Assembly: GCA_014529385.2 (NCBI GenBank)
Contig: CM043950.1
Span: 83,524,843-83,588,842 of the forward strand
Source: Adiantum capillus-veneris
Taxonomy: Eukaryota; Streptophyta; Polypodiopsida; Polypodiales; Pteridaceae
Direction: 5' to 3'
Length of the DNA stretch: 64,000 nt
Below are positions 1-10,594 of the stretch, in pieces. The notes below the pieces were generated by a model that was given only the letters and a program-made list of their open reading frames with translations, was not told the origin of the DNA and made no database searches. Position 1 is the stretch's first letter, and every line of letters begins with the position of its first letter. Both the position numbers and the translations under genes were made by a program.

Positions 1-513
1 ATACATTCGACAAGTTACACATGACTCTACAAATTGAGATACATATTTATACATACCCTTCCACCAATATTTTTCTTTCAACTTGGAGAAGGTTGCCCAC
101 ACACCCATATGTCCAGCCCATAGACTCTCATGAAACTCTTGCATGAGCTTTACTTGAGTCTCTTTTTTACATATCACCCTTTGTGGTGTAGCACCCTTTT
201 GTTTAGGATGCTTCCACAAGTAACCATCCCTCAAAAAGTACCCACATGCTTTCCTGCGTATCCTCCTGAATTCTACTTCAAACCAATCATCCTATTTTGC
301 TAGAGTACCCAAGTAGCTTTTAATAAGAAGCCAATCATCTTCATAAAGCTCTTTCAAGAAAAATTCAAGTGGATTGGTCATGCAGACATTGTTACCTTGG
401 ACATGAGAGATAGAATAGGACTTTGTGCCTACATCATCTTTCTCGTCAATCATATGTGACTCATCTTCATACCTTTCCCTTGATAGGAAACACCTCTGCA
501 AACTCATCCACAA
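1..513 (-). pseudogene. Ty3/gypsy integrase N-terminal (zinc-binding) fragment
   Basis: On the minus strand the frame from 513 reads through a linker, then (after a stop near 292) gives LWKHPKQKGA near 235-205 followed by a HHCC-type sequence with EFHES, AGHMG, a YWWKGM block and a Cys near the window edge. This is the pattern of the integrase zinc domain (H-x-H ... C-x2-C) of Ty3/gypsy elements. The catalytic DDE core lies beyond the left edge. Confidence 0.65.
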
Positions 514-533
514 TCGGTCTTGTACCTACATTT

Positions 534-1022
534 CTAATTGTCACCTTGTACTGGTTGCATATCTTGGATGAAGCATAGAGAACCATTCTTCTTCAGAACT
601 ATGAACCACTTGTTTGAGTATGGAGCACAAGAAGTCTCCATAATCCCCATTTTGATCTTTTGATTCAAAATCTCTACTAACTTGGGCAAATGATCAGCCT
701 TTGGAACCGGAATAGTAGGCTGCAGATTCCAAGGCACGTGAGGTATTGTAAAAGCTACCATATGGGATACAATAGAAGGATCAACACATCCTATCTCATG
801 TGGCTCAAATGCAAACGCCTTACCATGCTTTGAAAGCATTTCTTTAAAGCGCTTTGTCTCCTTCTGTGTTAGAAACTCCTCGCAACCAATCTTCAACAGT
901 TGAAAAGACTCCTTTGTGAAAGTGTGCCCAATCTTTTTAGGATTCCTCAAACTTGGTTGCAAAGAAGCTTGCTCAATATTTCTCTTGTTGTCAAGTGGTA
1001 AGGGTGAAGCTACTGGTTTCAC
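534..1022 (-). pseudogene. Ty3/gypsy reverse transcriptase, N-terminal fragment
   Basis: A 162-codon open stretch. The C-terminal half has the fingers region of a Ty3-type RT: a lysine-rich helix, then APYSNKWFIVLKKNGSL and FIQDMQPV, which corresponds to the usual (R)FIxDxxxxN motif of domain 2. It stops directly after this motif, so the palm with the catalytic Asp residues is absent. The N-terminal half resembles the linker that precedes RT in Ty3 polyproteins. Non-functional remnant. Confidence 0.75.
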
Positions 1023-1439
1023 CTTCTTTGCTATACTCTTGTACTTAGTTTTAGCATTGAATTTTGGGCCAACTGTTTGCTTAAAACATTGGTTTTATTT
1101 AAAGGCTTCTATTACTTGATACATATTCTCATAGAGCATACTTCCTCAACTTCAGTTTTGAGATGCAAACTAGATTCCATTATAGCTTCAAGCTCACCCA
1201 TAGTATCTACATTTGAAAAATTTCGCATCACCTCCTTTGTGACAACATTGTTTAAATGTTCTTCATTAAATTTTGGTGCTTGTAAAAGTGATACGACATC
1301 CGATTTCTTAAGGAACAAACTTAACAAATAGATGTGATCCTCCTGGTTGTGACCACCACACAACTCTTGGGTGAAATTTCTACAAGAATATACAAAAACA
1401 TTATGATAGAAGCACAGAATGGAGCGTAGCAAAATGTAT

Positions 1440-2059
1440 TAATAGCCATTTTTTGGCTCTCTGTAATTGCCATGGTGAGCTAACTCACCTTACCAAAATC
1501 ACCCAAATACTATGGCTACCTTCACCCTTTCACTATACATAGGCGTGTGTGAGTTAGGGGACTTTTCCTATATCTCCTTAAAAACCCTCACTTAGCTAGT
1601 CATTGGGCTAGTTGAGCCAAATAAATAAATAAATAAAAGTAAAAGACAAAATATATTATGGCCCTTTTGTGTATAAGTACTTCATTGTATATAGGGCCTA
1701 AGTAAGGCCTAAGTATAGGGATTTTTTATGATAATTATTTTTGGTAATTATCTAAATATGTATGCTTAGGGGTGTGTTATTTATCCAAGTATGCTATGTA
1801 CATTTACTCACCATTACCATGATCTTTCTTACCATGTATTTTGAAAAATCAGTTCATGCAAGCTTTTCTTATTTTTGGTGTGAATCCACTCTAAGGAAAA
1901 ATTTCAAAAATGCCTTCCACCGTCAGTCATTGCATTTCACTAAATTTCTATTTTCTACAGGTATTTTTTCTTATCTCTTGTAAAAACATATACATCAATA
2001 AAAATAAATGAGGTCCTCATTTGATTCCTTATATTTTTATATATTTATTATATATATAT
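1440..2059 (+). repeat. Old 5' LTR, left part (split by later insertion)
   Basis: Starting at TAATAGCC (1440), this aligns by eye with the reverse complement of the end of the LTR at 2060-4742, including the shared GGCTCTCTGTAATTGCCAT block, the AACTCAC stretches and TAGTCATTGGGCTAGTTGAG. It ends in an AT-rich tract at 2059, where the minus-strand element was inserted. The other part resumes at 14387. The joined length, about 2.69 kb, equals that of the intact LTRs of this family. The element it belongs to runs on the plus strand, opposite to the inserted element. Confidence 0.85.
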
Positions 2060-2318
2060 TGAAGCGGTCCGGGGCGGGCAACAAGAAGAGCAACCTCTAG
2101 ACACCCTTCAAGGCTCCCGTGCTGCTCAATGGGGCTGGGGCACAACACAACACAAACCAAAACAACAAACCCACAGCCAAATCCCAACTACACAAGGGGA
2201 ACCACCTAGTTTAAGAGCAAACTAGGACGCAAAAGAGGAGAATCGTTAGAGAAACCCACAAACAAGCAAGGAATTTACACTAACCCTAACACCAATGGAA
2301 CACTCTCGCACACTAAAA

Positions 2319-2376
<58 letters not shown>

Positions 2377-4742
2377 TGCTCGGGCTGCTTTGAAGTGTAT
2401 CGTTAATGATCAAGCAAACATAAATATATATATGTAAGAAAGAGAGAGAGAAGGGGGAAGGGGGTGCTTGTTGCACTAATGCCTTCTTACAAATCTGTCA
2501 TGACCAATCAAAGTGAGATTAGTATTTGTTCAACATAGCCTGAGTAAATTACACCACAACACATCACAAGAAAAAAGCCACCCCAATCACTGTCTTAAGG
2601 CGAGGGGAGTCCTCTCCACCCTGTCGCCCTCTTACAGCATGTGGGATTTATGGCTAAATTGATAACAATACCCGGAGACAAGCTATCAAGAACTTAAATA
2701 AAACACCAAGAACTTACACATCATTATTGTCCATGAATTCACGTTGGAAGGGAGACAAGGTATCCATGCTTAGTCCAAATTCACCCTCCTTGATTCAGCA
2801 AATGTTGGGCTTACACTAGTAGGAGAAATGATAGATTTCCTACTCTCAATTGAATGATCACTCTCTCTTACAATGGCATAGAGTTCCCTTGCTAATCACC
2901 CCTAATACAACACATACATATGCCTAATGCCAATGAGATTCCACTCAAGAGCTCCTTCTCAAGAGGTTGAGCTTGGCTTCTCAAGCTATAGCATAGTGCT
3001 CTTTCTTCTCCTTTTTTGTGCTAGCTACACCCTCCTTTTATAGCAATTTTGAAGGCTAGGGTTACTCCTCTAACCATGGTTGGGTTAGATTTTCAGCAAT
3101 TTACCTAATTTCTTTTGCTTGGAATTATCAAGAAGTTGGTGGGGAAAGAGAGAGGAGAGAAATGGAGGTGATAGGACTTTTCATAGTGGGTTAGTGTTAG
3201 TAGAGTTAGTATTAATTTACAAATGGAATTGGATATTTACAATGGGAGTATCCATGTAGGATACAAATAAGGAAGAAAAACTCTTAAGAGGTAAGAAAAG
3301 GTGGATTTCTTACAAGGTTGATGCTCCAAGTGTCTTGAGTAGGGCCAATTTTGACGCTTGTTGACGGTCCACTAGCTTTGACGGTACATTTTTTCTCCAC
3401 TCTTGACCTTCCTTGAGAGACAAGGTAATTGAAGCTGAGTAATCAACCACCATGATGCTGTCTTTTAAGAGAAGAGGTGAATTTTGTGGTTTTTTGATAG
3501 ATATGGGTAATTTGGAGGAGGAAAAATGAGACTAGGTGGTCAATTTTGGAATGGAATTGTGTGTGGGAGGTATGAGTTCACCATGGTTTCTCTTATTCTT
3601 CAAGGTTGAGGAGAAGGTGAGTAGGGTGTAGAGAGGAGTGGTGAGAGAGGTGGGGATGATGAGTGGAGAAGTGTGTGTGAAAGAGGAAAATGATAAAGTG
3701 GAAGAGAGAGTGTGGCTGCATAGCATGGGAAAACTGGGGTCCACTAATAAAATCATAGCTCACAGCTCGTACTGAAAAAAATATGAAAAAATTTGAGGCA
3801 AAAGTTCAGCCCACGAGCTACAACTTTTGTTTGTATCACCTTTTCAAATTCGAAGAGCAAGTGAACTTTAAAAATTCAGCAAAACCGACTGTTTTTTTCC
3901 ACTGCACAAAGTCCTTGTGGGGTCCTTCTTTGGATGATTCTTTTGAATACCTCCAAGAGTGAGCCCTCCATAGTGCATGTATGCATGCCACCTACCCTTG
4001 ACCTTATTTGGTAGGTCTATAATTGAAGATATTGTTGAGATCATGATATAAGTGAATAGTACAACTAAGAAAATCAAATATTGAGGGGTCTAAAAAATAT
4101 GTACATGTCAAATATAAATAATATAAGTGAAAAAAATATAAAGGGGTCAAAAGAAATCTCTCTCATTATGAGGCTACCATAAAAAGATAAATATTTTTGG
4201 TGTTCTAATTTTTTAGAAAAAAAACAAAATAGATGTAGGAAGGGAAAAATCACAATAGTGAAAAAATATACACATAAATAAAACTAGTTTTTTTGGATTT
4301 TTGTTGGGGTGGAGTTACACCAAATATAAGAGAAGCTTACATGAAAATATTTCTATATGGAATAAAGAGTATGAAAAATTGTGGTAATGGTGAGGCAATG
4401 TACAGAGCATAAATGACACACACTTAGGTAGAAATATTTAAATAAATACCAAAATAATTATGAAAAAATCTTTTATTTAGGCCCTATATACAAAGAAATA
4501 TTTACATACGCATGGGCCATAATATACTTATATTTTTTATATTTTTTATTTTTTTGGCTCAACTAGCCCAATGACTAGCTAATTGAGGGTTTTTTATTTC
4601 AGTAAGGAGATATGGAAAAAGTCCCCTAACTCACACGCGCCTATATACAGTGAAAGGGTGAGGGTAACCATAGTGTTTGAGTGATTTGATAGGGTGAGAT
4701 AACTCACTATGGCAATTACAGAGAGCCGAAAAACGGCTATCA
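2060..4742 (-). repeat. 3' LTR of the nested Tat-like element
   Basis: 2683 bp, starting TGAAGCGGTCC and ending GGCTATCA. It matches 11695-14386 almost base for base, with scattered substitutions, a (GA)n tract of different length (2322-2372 here) and lacking about 13 bp present near 14012 in the other copy. A sample of the first 300 bp shows roughly 2% difference, suggesting a fairly recent insertion. Short apparent ORFs inside are non-coding by-products. Confidence 0.93.
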
Positions 4743-4757
4743 TTAGCCCTCCCCCAG
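4743..4757 (-). other. Polypurine tract of the nested element
   Basis: On the minus strand CCTGGGGGAGGGCTAA lies immediately before the 3' LTR. This is the usual place for the plus-strand primer of LTR retrotransposons. The core GGGGGAGGGCTAA is identical in the element at 47097-54437, linking the two families. Confidence 0.85.
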
Positions 4758-4770
4758 GATGATGGTATAT

Positions 4771-5432
4771 TCATGTACCATCATAAAGAATCTTTTCCAA
4801 AGAGAGTGCTTCAGAGTCCTTGACAAGATCTTCATTGTTTGGCCCCTTGGAGTTTTGGTTTGTGTTACACTCATGCTTCATGGAACAATACTTACATGAG
4901 ATAGTTGCCTTTTGCTCTGGTAGATCCTTTGGTAAAAGGCGACTCAAGTAAGGCTTCAAGCGATAGCCGTTTACCTTCCTGGAGTGCTCTTTCCCATTCA
5001 AGTCCATAAGTTGATAGTAACTTGAATTGAAAGCCTTCTTGACTATGTAGGCCCCTGCCATCTTGTTTCAAATTTGGCATCAAAACGATTATCGAGTCGA
5101 TTGTCATACCTTAGCACAAGATCTCCTTCATTGATGCCTTTGTCCTTCAGTTTCTTGTCAAGCTTCTCCTTTGTCTGTGTGGCTTTCCTCTTATAGCACT
5201 CGTATGCTGCTTCTCTTTTCCACTCAAGCTCAGCTAAGGTAAGAAGTCGATCCATCCATGCTTCTTGATCATCTTGTGCTGATTTTCCATGAAGTCGCAT
5301 TGTTGGAATGTTTAGCTCAATTGGCTGTAAAGCCTCTTGACCATAGACCAAGTGAAATGGTGTGAACTCCGTGGCTTCCCTATATGTGGTTCGATACGCC
5401 CACAAGGCACCATCCAAGAAGTCATCCCACAA
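4771..5432 (-). pseudogene. Integrase C-terminal region, frameshifted
   Basis: Two overlapping minus-strand reading frames (5432-5043, then 5061-4771) continue integrase after its catalytic core. The first holds the ALWAYRTTYREAT and FHLVYGQEA block seen after the catalytic Glu in plant Ty3 integrases, then a charged helical stretch and a GDLVLRYD motif typical of the C-terminal SH3-like domain. The second carries YQLMDLNGKEH and VNGYRLKPY, the end of that domain. A frameshift near 5050 separates them and another near 5425 separates them from the core. No chromodomain is visible, as expected for non-chromoviral Tat elements. Confidence 0.85.
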
Positions 5433-6939
5433 CTTTGTCTTGTTTTTTTACCATCTTTCTAATGATGCCTGCAATGACACCATTAGCTTTTTCTACCAAA
5501 CCATTTGATTGGGGATAGTAGGGTGTACTGTGACGATGTAGAATGTGAAGTTCTTCACAGACTTCTGTGAGTAATCCCTTTCTAAACCCTGGACCATTAT
5601 CAGAAACAATCTCCAAAGGTGTGCCAAATCTACAACAAATGTGAGTGTAGACGAATTTACTCACTGTCCTCTCATTTATCTTTGCCACACTTTGTGCTTC
5701 CACCCACCTAGTCATATAGTCTACAGCCACTAGAATGTAGAGTTTACCATTTTTTGTCCTAGACAGAGGATCCATAGCATCAATGCCCCACTTTTCAAAG
5801 GGTCCATTTGCAAGCACAATTTGCGTTGGACCATAAATCAATCTTCTATTCCCATTTACCTGACAATTGTGACAACTTTTACACCAATGTTGGACATCCA
5901 CATGCAGACTTGGCCAGACATACCCCACAAGCAAAATCTTCTTCACAGTTAATTCTTGGAAAAAATGACCACCACATGCCTCTTCATGCAAACCTTTTAG
6001 AATGGCTGGAATTTCCGCGATAGTTGGTACTCTTCTGCACACTTTATCCTTCCCTCTTTGATAGAGGGAGCCTTCTAGGAAGAGATACATGCTTGCCTTC
6101 TTCATGAGTCTCCTCTTCTGAGATTTTGTGAAGTCTGGTGGAAACTCACCCTCCAAAATGTAGCCAATGATGGGAGCCAATGACTCCAATCCCTGGTACC
6201 TCGGTTGCTTCACAGCAGTCGCCACCATGATGACCTGCACTTCTTTCTTTACACATGCAATGGCTTGTTGTGCAAGTAAATCAACATCTTCATTTTGTTT
6301 CCTAGGAATATGATATAATTGCACCTCCTCAAATTGATTAAATAGCCTACGGATGGTATGAACTTTGGCCCTTAGTCTTTCATTTTTGCATGCCCAAATG
6401 CCTAAAATCTGCTTCACAATGAGAAGTGCATCCCCTTTTACCATGAGACGTTGTATACCATGGCCAATGCATATTTTTAAACCATGAAGTAGTGTGTCAT
6501 ATTCTGCTTCATTGTTGCTAGCTGAACTTGGTAGATTGAACTTCTCTTTCATGACCACCTCTCCACTTGGGTTGAGCAACACTAGCCCTCCCCCTGCTTT
6601 TCCTGTGGCTCGACGAAAAGCTCCATCAAAGAACAAGGTAAAAGCATTAGGAATACTTTTTGGTGGTGGCAATGGTAGGGTCTTTACTTCAGGCACCTTA
6701 ATCTCCTTTTCATGCACCCTATAAGTGAGAATCCCTGCCAATTGTGCACGCACACTATCTTCTACCTTGAAAGAGTATTGAAACTCTTGCAACTCCATAA
6801 TCCACTTTGAGATCCTAGTACTAAGATTCATTTGAGATGACACCCAAGGGAACAAATTCTCTGCGGTGAGGATTACAAAAGGTTTTGGGAGCAAGTAGGA
6901 TCTAAACTTCCTTATCGCAAACATGAGAGAAAGCATCAT
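5422..6939 (-). pseudogene. Second RNase H and integrase core of pol
   Basis: 505 codons open. The start is the end of the first RNase H (ISKWIMELQEF). Residues about 105-235 form a second RNase H with TLFFDGAF (Asp), SNNEAEY (Glu), VKGDALL (Asp) and RKQNEDVDLLAQQA near its end. Integrase follows: a HHCC zinc domain ending CKSCHNC, then a DDE core with GIDAMD, SDNGPGF and NGLVEKANG carrying the catalytic Asp, Asp and Glu. All three catalytic residues are present, so decay here is by frameshift rather than loss of the active site. Two RNase H domains in this order are diagnostic of the Tat lineage. Confidence 0.9.
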
Positions 6940-7178
6940 GAGTTCTGCCTCCGTGTAGCTCTCTCTAAAGCATTCATGACCCTACTAGCAAAGTAGATGG
7001 GCCGCATCCTGGTACTATATGGATCTTGTTGTAACAAAACTGCACCAATTGTTTCTTTCCCAACACTAGAGCTAACAAAGAATGTGTACTCCCAACAAGG
7101 AGGCATGAGTGTTGGTAGCTCTGACAAAATGGACTTTAATGTTACAAAAGTACTCTTCAAGCTCATCAGACCATGCAA
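6936..7178 (-). pseudogene. RT-associated RNase H fragment
   Basis: This short frame links RT to the next frame. It carries TIGAVLLQQD and RPIYFASRVMN, matching the (A/I)GAVLxQ and PIxxxSRxL motifs at the start of the Ty3 RNase H fused to RT. It overlaps the RT frame at about 7100 and the next frame at 6937, so two frameshifts disrupt the original reading frame here. Confidence 0.85.
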
Positions 7179-8649
7179 ATTCTACTTGTTGTGTCAACTT
7201 TTGCAAAGGGTGAAGTAACTCCGAGGCTAAGTGAATGAAGCGTGACATATACTTCACCTTTTGAATGAATGAGATGACCTCCTTAAGACTCTTGGGTGAT
7301 GGTAGCTCAATAAGAGCCTTTGCCTTTGAAGGATCCACTTCAATGCCTTTGTAAGAAACTTTATGACCAAGCAAGATTACTTCATCCTCACCTATATGGC
7401 ACTTGTCGGGGTTGAGTTGACCTCCCATGTCGTAGAGCTTCTTTAAACCTTCTTCTACCCTTTGTAGATGCAATGATTTTGAGCTATAAATACAGAAATC
7501 ATCAATGAACACCCTAATTGACTTTCCAAAGAATGCTTGAAACACCATATTCATGAAACGTTGGAATGTTGCAGGAGCATTTGTCAGACCAAATGGCATG
7601 ACTCTAAAAGCATAACAACCCCAAGGAGTGATAAAGGTTGTTTTCAATTGATCCTCCAATGCAATCCCTATTTGAAAGTAACCTGAGTAACCATCGCACA
7701 CAGTGTACTTCTCATGACCAGCTACCTCATTTAGTATCTCATCCTGGAATGGGAGGGGAAAGTGATCTCTTTTTGTTGCCTCATTGAGGGGACGGTAATC
7801 CACACACACCCTCCACTTGCCATTTTTCTTAGGAGTGACAACAACAGGAGAGACCCACTCTGAATTCTCCACTGGATAAATGAAACCTGCTGCTAGAAGC
7901 TTTCTTACCTCCTTGAGTAGAGCCTGCTCCTTTATAACTCCTAGCCTTCGTAGCTTCTGAGCTTTAGGTGTGGCCTCAGGCTTTAACTCAATCTTGTGTT
8001 GAACAACATCTACCCCACGCACGTCGGTATAGTCTTTAGCAAAAAGCCTAGGAAACTTCCTTAGCACACATTTGAACTCTTCTCTTTCATCTTTTGTAAG
8101 TGTTGTTGATAGCATACCTTCCAGCATCCCTTCATCTTGAACACCTTCGTTCTCTTCAGGACCTACCTCCTCCAAGCCTTGACAAGAGGTCTCTTGGTTG
8201 CTTGGCTTAAACCTTACCCCCATGACTTCGATGGAAGACTCCTCTTCAGTAATGCTGCCGCTACTTTCTTCTTCTGAAGTGCTATCAGTCCAACCTTCTT
8301 CCGTCTCACTTTGAGATGATTCTTCATGGAGCTCCTCTTGGCGTTTCTCCTTCATGTCAAAGACAACCTTCTTATGATTGTTGTTCCTGAAAATTAGCTT
8401 TCCACTCTCCCAATCCTGCAAAGCTCGCATTTTCATTAGCCATGGTCTCCCTAGGATAAATGGGTAACCATTTCCTTTGGTAGACATGACATAGAAATCC
8501 ACTGCCTTCTTAATGCCAAAGACCTCCACAAAAACATTTTTACAAATGCCTACGCACCTAGCCTTGCTATTGTTTGCCATCTTGACCTTAATTTCAGGTG
8601 TCTCATGGATGTGCATGCCTAGTTTTTGCGTCCCTCTGTCATGATGCAA
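7072..8649 (-). pseudogene. Protease C-terminal part and reverse transcriptase
   Basis: 525 codons open. The first 75 residues end the retropepsin domain (FILGRPWLMKMRA, the usual GRPWL block). An acidic Ser/Glu-rich linker follows. RT then shows RRLGVIKEQ, WVSPVVVTPKKNG, CVDYRPLNEAT, the YSGYFQI region, [17 protein letters not shown] and FIDDFCIYS (the catalytic YxDD box as FIDD). The first catalytic Asp falls in VCDGYSGY. The frame runs out near 7100 before RNase H. The start codon shown is only the first Met after the protease frameshift, so it is not a true start. Confidence 0.92.
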
Positions 8650-10040
8650 ATTTGTGCACCCCCATCCACTAGACCTTTCCTAACCAATCTCTCTTTTATG
8701 TAACAATCTAGCACAGGTGTAATGTCCTCATTCATTTCAGCTTGTGCAATTTTTACAACAGGCACACTCTCTTTCACCTTTCTCCTAGTGCTAATTGCCC
8801 TTGTTAAATCCCTCCTAACTTGTGGACATAATGCAAGAAATTGAGGCCATGAGATATCAGGACCCTTACCTCTCATGTCTTCCAACAGGTTGTATGGAGC
8901 CATTCCATGTCCAAGAGGGAAGTCTTGGAGGTTGATACGACGTCGAGTCCTCTTAGCCTCCTTGGTCTCCTTTGCCTTCTTTTCTCGTCCATGGTCACTT
9001 TGTGATGTAACTCCTTCTTTATCCTTACCTTTCCCTCGGCCACGCTTAATGACATTTGCTTCCATATCAACCTCTCTTGAATTTTGCACCTCTACCACAT
9101 GCACGTTTGGGTCTGGCAAAGGTGGTACTCCTTCCACTCCTTGTGGAGGTGGTCTTGCTCCATTTGTCCTTTGTATAAGCCATGGTTGCTGACTAGTTCC
9201 TTCACCTGCATTCATCACTGGGTAATTCAAGTTAGGTCTCCCTGACTCCCCACGGGGCCAAGGACAATTATACATCCCATTTCCAGACTCACCGCAATTC
9301 CAACATTGCAAGACTCTCCTAGTTCGTGGCTCTCTCTCTTCTGACTTCTTTGCTTGTCCCTTTGGACCTACAGCTTGTGAAAGGTGAATTGACAGGCTGC
9401 TTAAAGATTCATTTAACTTCTCAATCACTTCAGCCGCTACCTCAGGAAGCTCCCTAGATGTTGATGCTTGTGACTTACCTTTGGGTCTAAGACCTTCTAT
9501 TGGAACCTCTCCCCTTAAGCACTTGAGTTTCCTATACTTCTCAGCAGCCCTAGTTTCCGCTGCATCAAAAGTAGCAGGTGCACCCGCCTCAACTTTTACC
9601 TTAAGGTCAGGAAAGAGTCCGGCTATGAACCTCTCCTTCTTTAAAAATTCTGCACCATCACCAGGGTTAGCAACATTTCGTATCCACAGAGCCCAAAGAC
9701 GTAGAAACTCTTGCTTGTACAAGTAGTAGTCATCTAAGTCTTTTTGCTTATGAGAAACAATGTCTTGCCATAGTTTTTGAGTGTTTTGGGGATCAAAGAA
9801 GTATCTCTTAAAACGATTCAAAACTTCTGTGTAATTCCCCTTAATTTCCTCAGGCAAAGAGTCAAACCAAGTACTAGCATCTTTCCTAAGGACCACCTCA
9901 AACATTTCTACACGTTCTTGATCGGTTACTATCCTCTTGATACTGCAAGACATCTTGAAATTTGCTAAAAATAATTCTGCATCCTCTCCAGGCTCTTCAA
10001 AGAAAAGAGGATATCCAGACATTTGGCGTTGGCTCTCCAT
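8619..10040 (-). CDS. Gag with start of aspartic protease
   Basis: 473 codons. The N-terminal half has the plant retrotransposon gag domain (FFEEPGEDAELFLANFK, then DDYYLYKQEFLRLW). Near residue 245 is a zinc knuckle, CWNCGESGNGMYNC, in which the usual His is Asn, so metal binding may be weakened. Basic and low-complexity sequence follows. At the C-terminus GLVDGGAQICIMTE holds the protease catalytic Asp (D-G-G variant, also seen at 47-51 kb). The frame then shifts near 8640, so protease is cut. ATG at 10038-10040 matches the start of the older gag at 17073, supporting it as the real start. Confidence 0.9.
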   Translation of the reverse strand: MESQRQMSGYPLFFEEPGEDAELFLANFKMSCSIKRIVTDQERVEMFEVVLRKDASTWFDSLPEEIKGNYTEVLNRFKRYFFDPQNTQKLWQDIVSHKQKDLDDYYLYKQEFLRLWALWIRNVANPGDGAEFLKKERFIAGLFPDLKVKVEAGAPATFDAAETRAAEKYRKLKCLRGEVPIEGLRPKGKSQASTSRELPEVAAEVIEKLNESLSSLSIHLSQAVGPKGQAKKSEEREPRTRRVLQCWNCGESGNGMYNCPWPRGESGRPNLNYPVMNAGEGTSQQPWLIQRTNGARPPPQGVEGVPPLPDPNVHVVEVQNSREVDMEANVIKRGRGKGKDKEGVTSQSDHGREKKAKETKEAKRTRRRINLQDFPLGHGMAPYNLLEDMRGKGPDISWPQFLALCPQVRRDLTRAISTRRKVKESVPVVKIAQAEMNEDITPVLDCYIKERLVRKGLVDGGAQICIMTEGRKN

Positions 10041-10089
10041 TATTATGAAAGATTACAACACGAGTTACAATAAGGGATACAATAGAGAT

Positions 10090-10548
10090 TTAGAACCACT
10101 CGCCTGCAAATGAAGAAGTAAGAAAATACCACTCTAGGTTTTCTTCTTCAGCTATCCAAGCTTCAATGAGGTCTCGATTTGTTTGATCAAAACAAAAAGG
10201 TAGACTATTGATGAGCTCTAAGAAGGGTTGAAATTCTTCAAAGCTAAGGCGATAAACAGAAATCTCTAGAACTTCATTTTCTGGATCCAAAAGAGCAACC
10301 ACGTCCCAAGTGATAAATTGCACTTGCTCTACAATTCCCAACGCACAAGCGGTTTGTATAAAAACTAGATCTTCATGCTCGTCGAAGGCCATGAGAAAGT
10401 AGCAATTGACTAGGAGCTCCTTTCCTTCGAGTTCCACACAGTCAGAGTGAGGCAACCTTCTCACAATTTCATAAAAAACATCCTCATCAAGTCCAATCAA
10501 GTTTGCAAGATTTAAAGACTCCACTTGTGCTACAAAATTCCTGGACAA
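10090..10548 (-). CDS. Extra leader ORF 4 (152 aa), paralogue of ORF 3
   Basis: Intact ORF just upstream of gag on the same strand. Product not recognised. It is plainly related to the next ORF upstream (10595-11140): both have a (I/V)VRRLPH motif, an FIQ...CAL...V.F block, an RL(S/T)F.EF segment and INSLPF.F near the C-terminus. The first 60 residues, with an acidic helix followed by RRLPH and hydrophobic positions, loosely resemble an F-box; this is weak inference. It is not found in the older plus-strand copy, where gag starts about 80 bp after the small ORFs, nor in the element at 47-54 kb. It may be a captured and duplicated host gene, or may have been lost from other copies. Confidence 0.6.
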   Translation of the reverse strand: MSRNFVAQVESLNLANLIGLDEDVFYEIVRRLPHSDCVELEGKELLVNCYFLMAFDEHEDLVFIQTACALGIVEQVQFITWDVVALLDPENEVLEISVYRLSFEEFQPFLELINSLPFCFDQTNRDLIEAWIAEEENLEWYFLTSSFAGEWF

Positions 10549-10594
10549 AAACTCCTTAGGATTATGGTTAAATCATTCAAAAGAATAAAGAGAT

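Larger units (their letters stand above)
1..1439 (-). mobile_element. Degraded Ty3/gypsy retrotransposon fragment
   Basis: Read on the minus strand from 1432 down to 1, this contains in order an unassigned 106-aa stretch, the N-terminal fingers of a Ty3/gypsy reverse transcriptase (534-1022), a linker, and the zinc-binding start of an integrase (1-290). The catalytic RT core and RNase H expected between about 530 and 500 are missing, so there is an internal deletion. It ends where the old LTR begins at 1440. It continues past the left edge, so its own LTRs are not seen. It is not the same lineage as the element at 2060-14386, judging from its different RT N-terminus. Confidence 0.75.

Noticed and set aside
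2246-2476. Long Ser-Leu ORFs over (GA)n/(CT)n tracts (also near 20.1-20.9, 26.0, 58.9-59.4 kb)
   Set aside because: These are open only because dinucleotide repeats lack stops. No motif outside the repeat supports a protein.
3532-4077. ORFs inside the LTRs at 3.5-4.1 kb and again at 13.2-13.7 kb
   Set aside because: They occur in both LTR copies simply because the LTRs are duplicates, and their composition is low-complexity.
8873-9192. Plus-strand ORF of 105 aa opposite gag
   Set aside because: Shadow frame of the gag gene on the other strand, without independent support.
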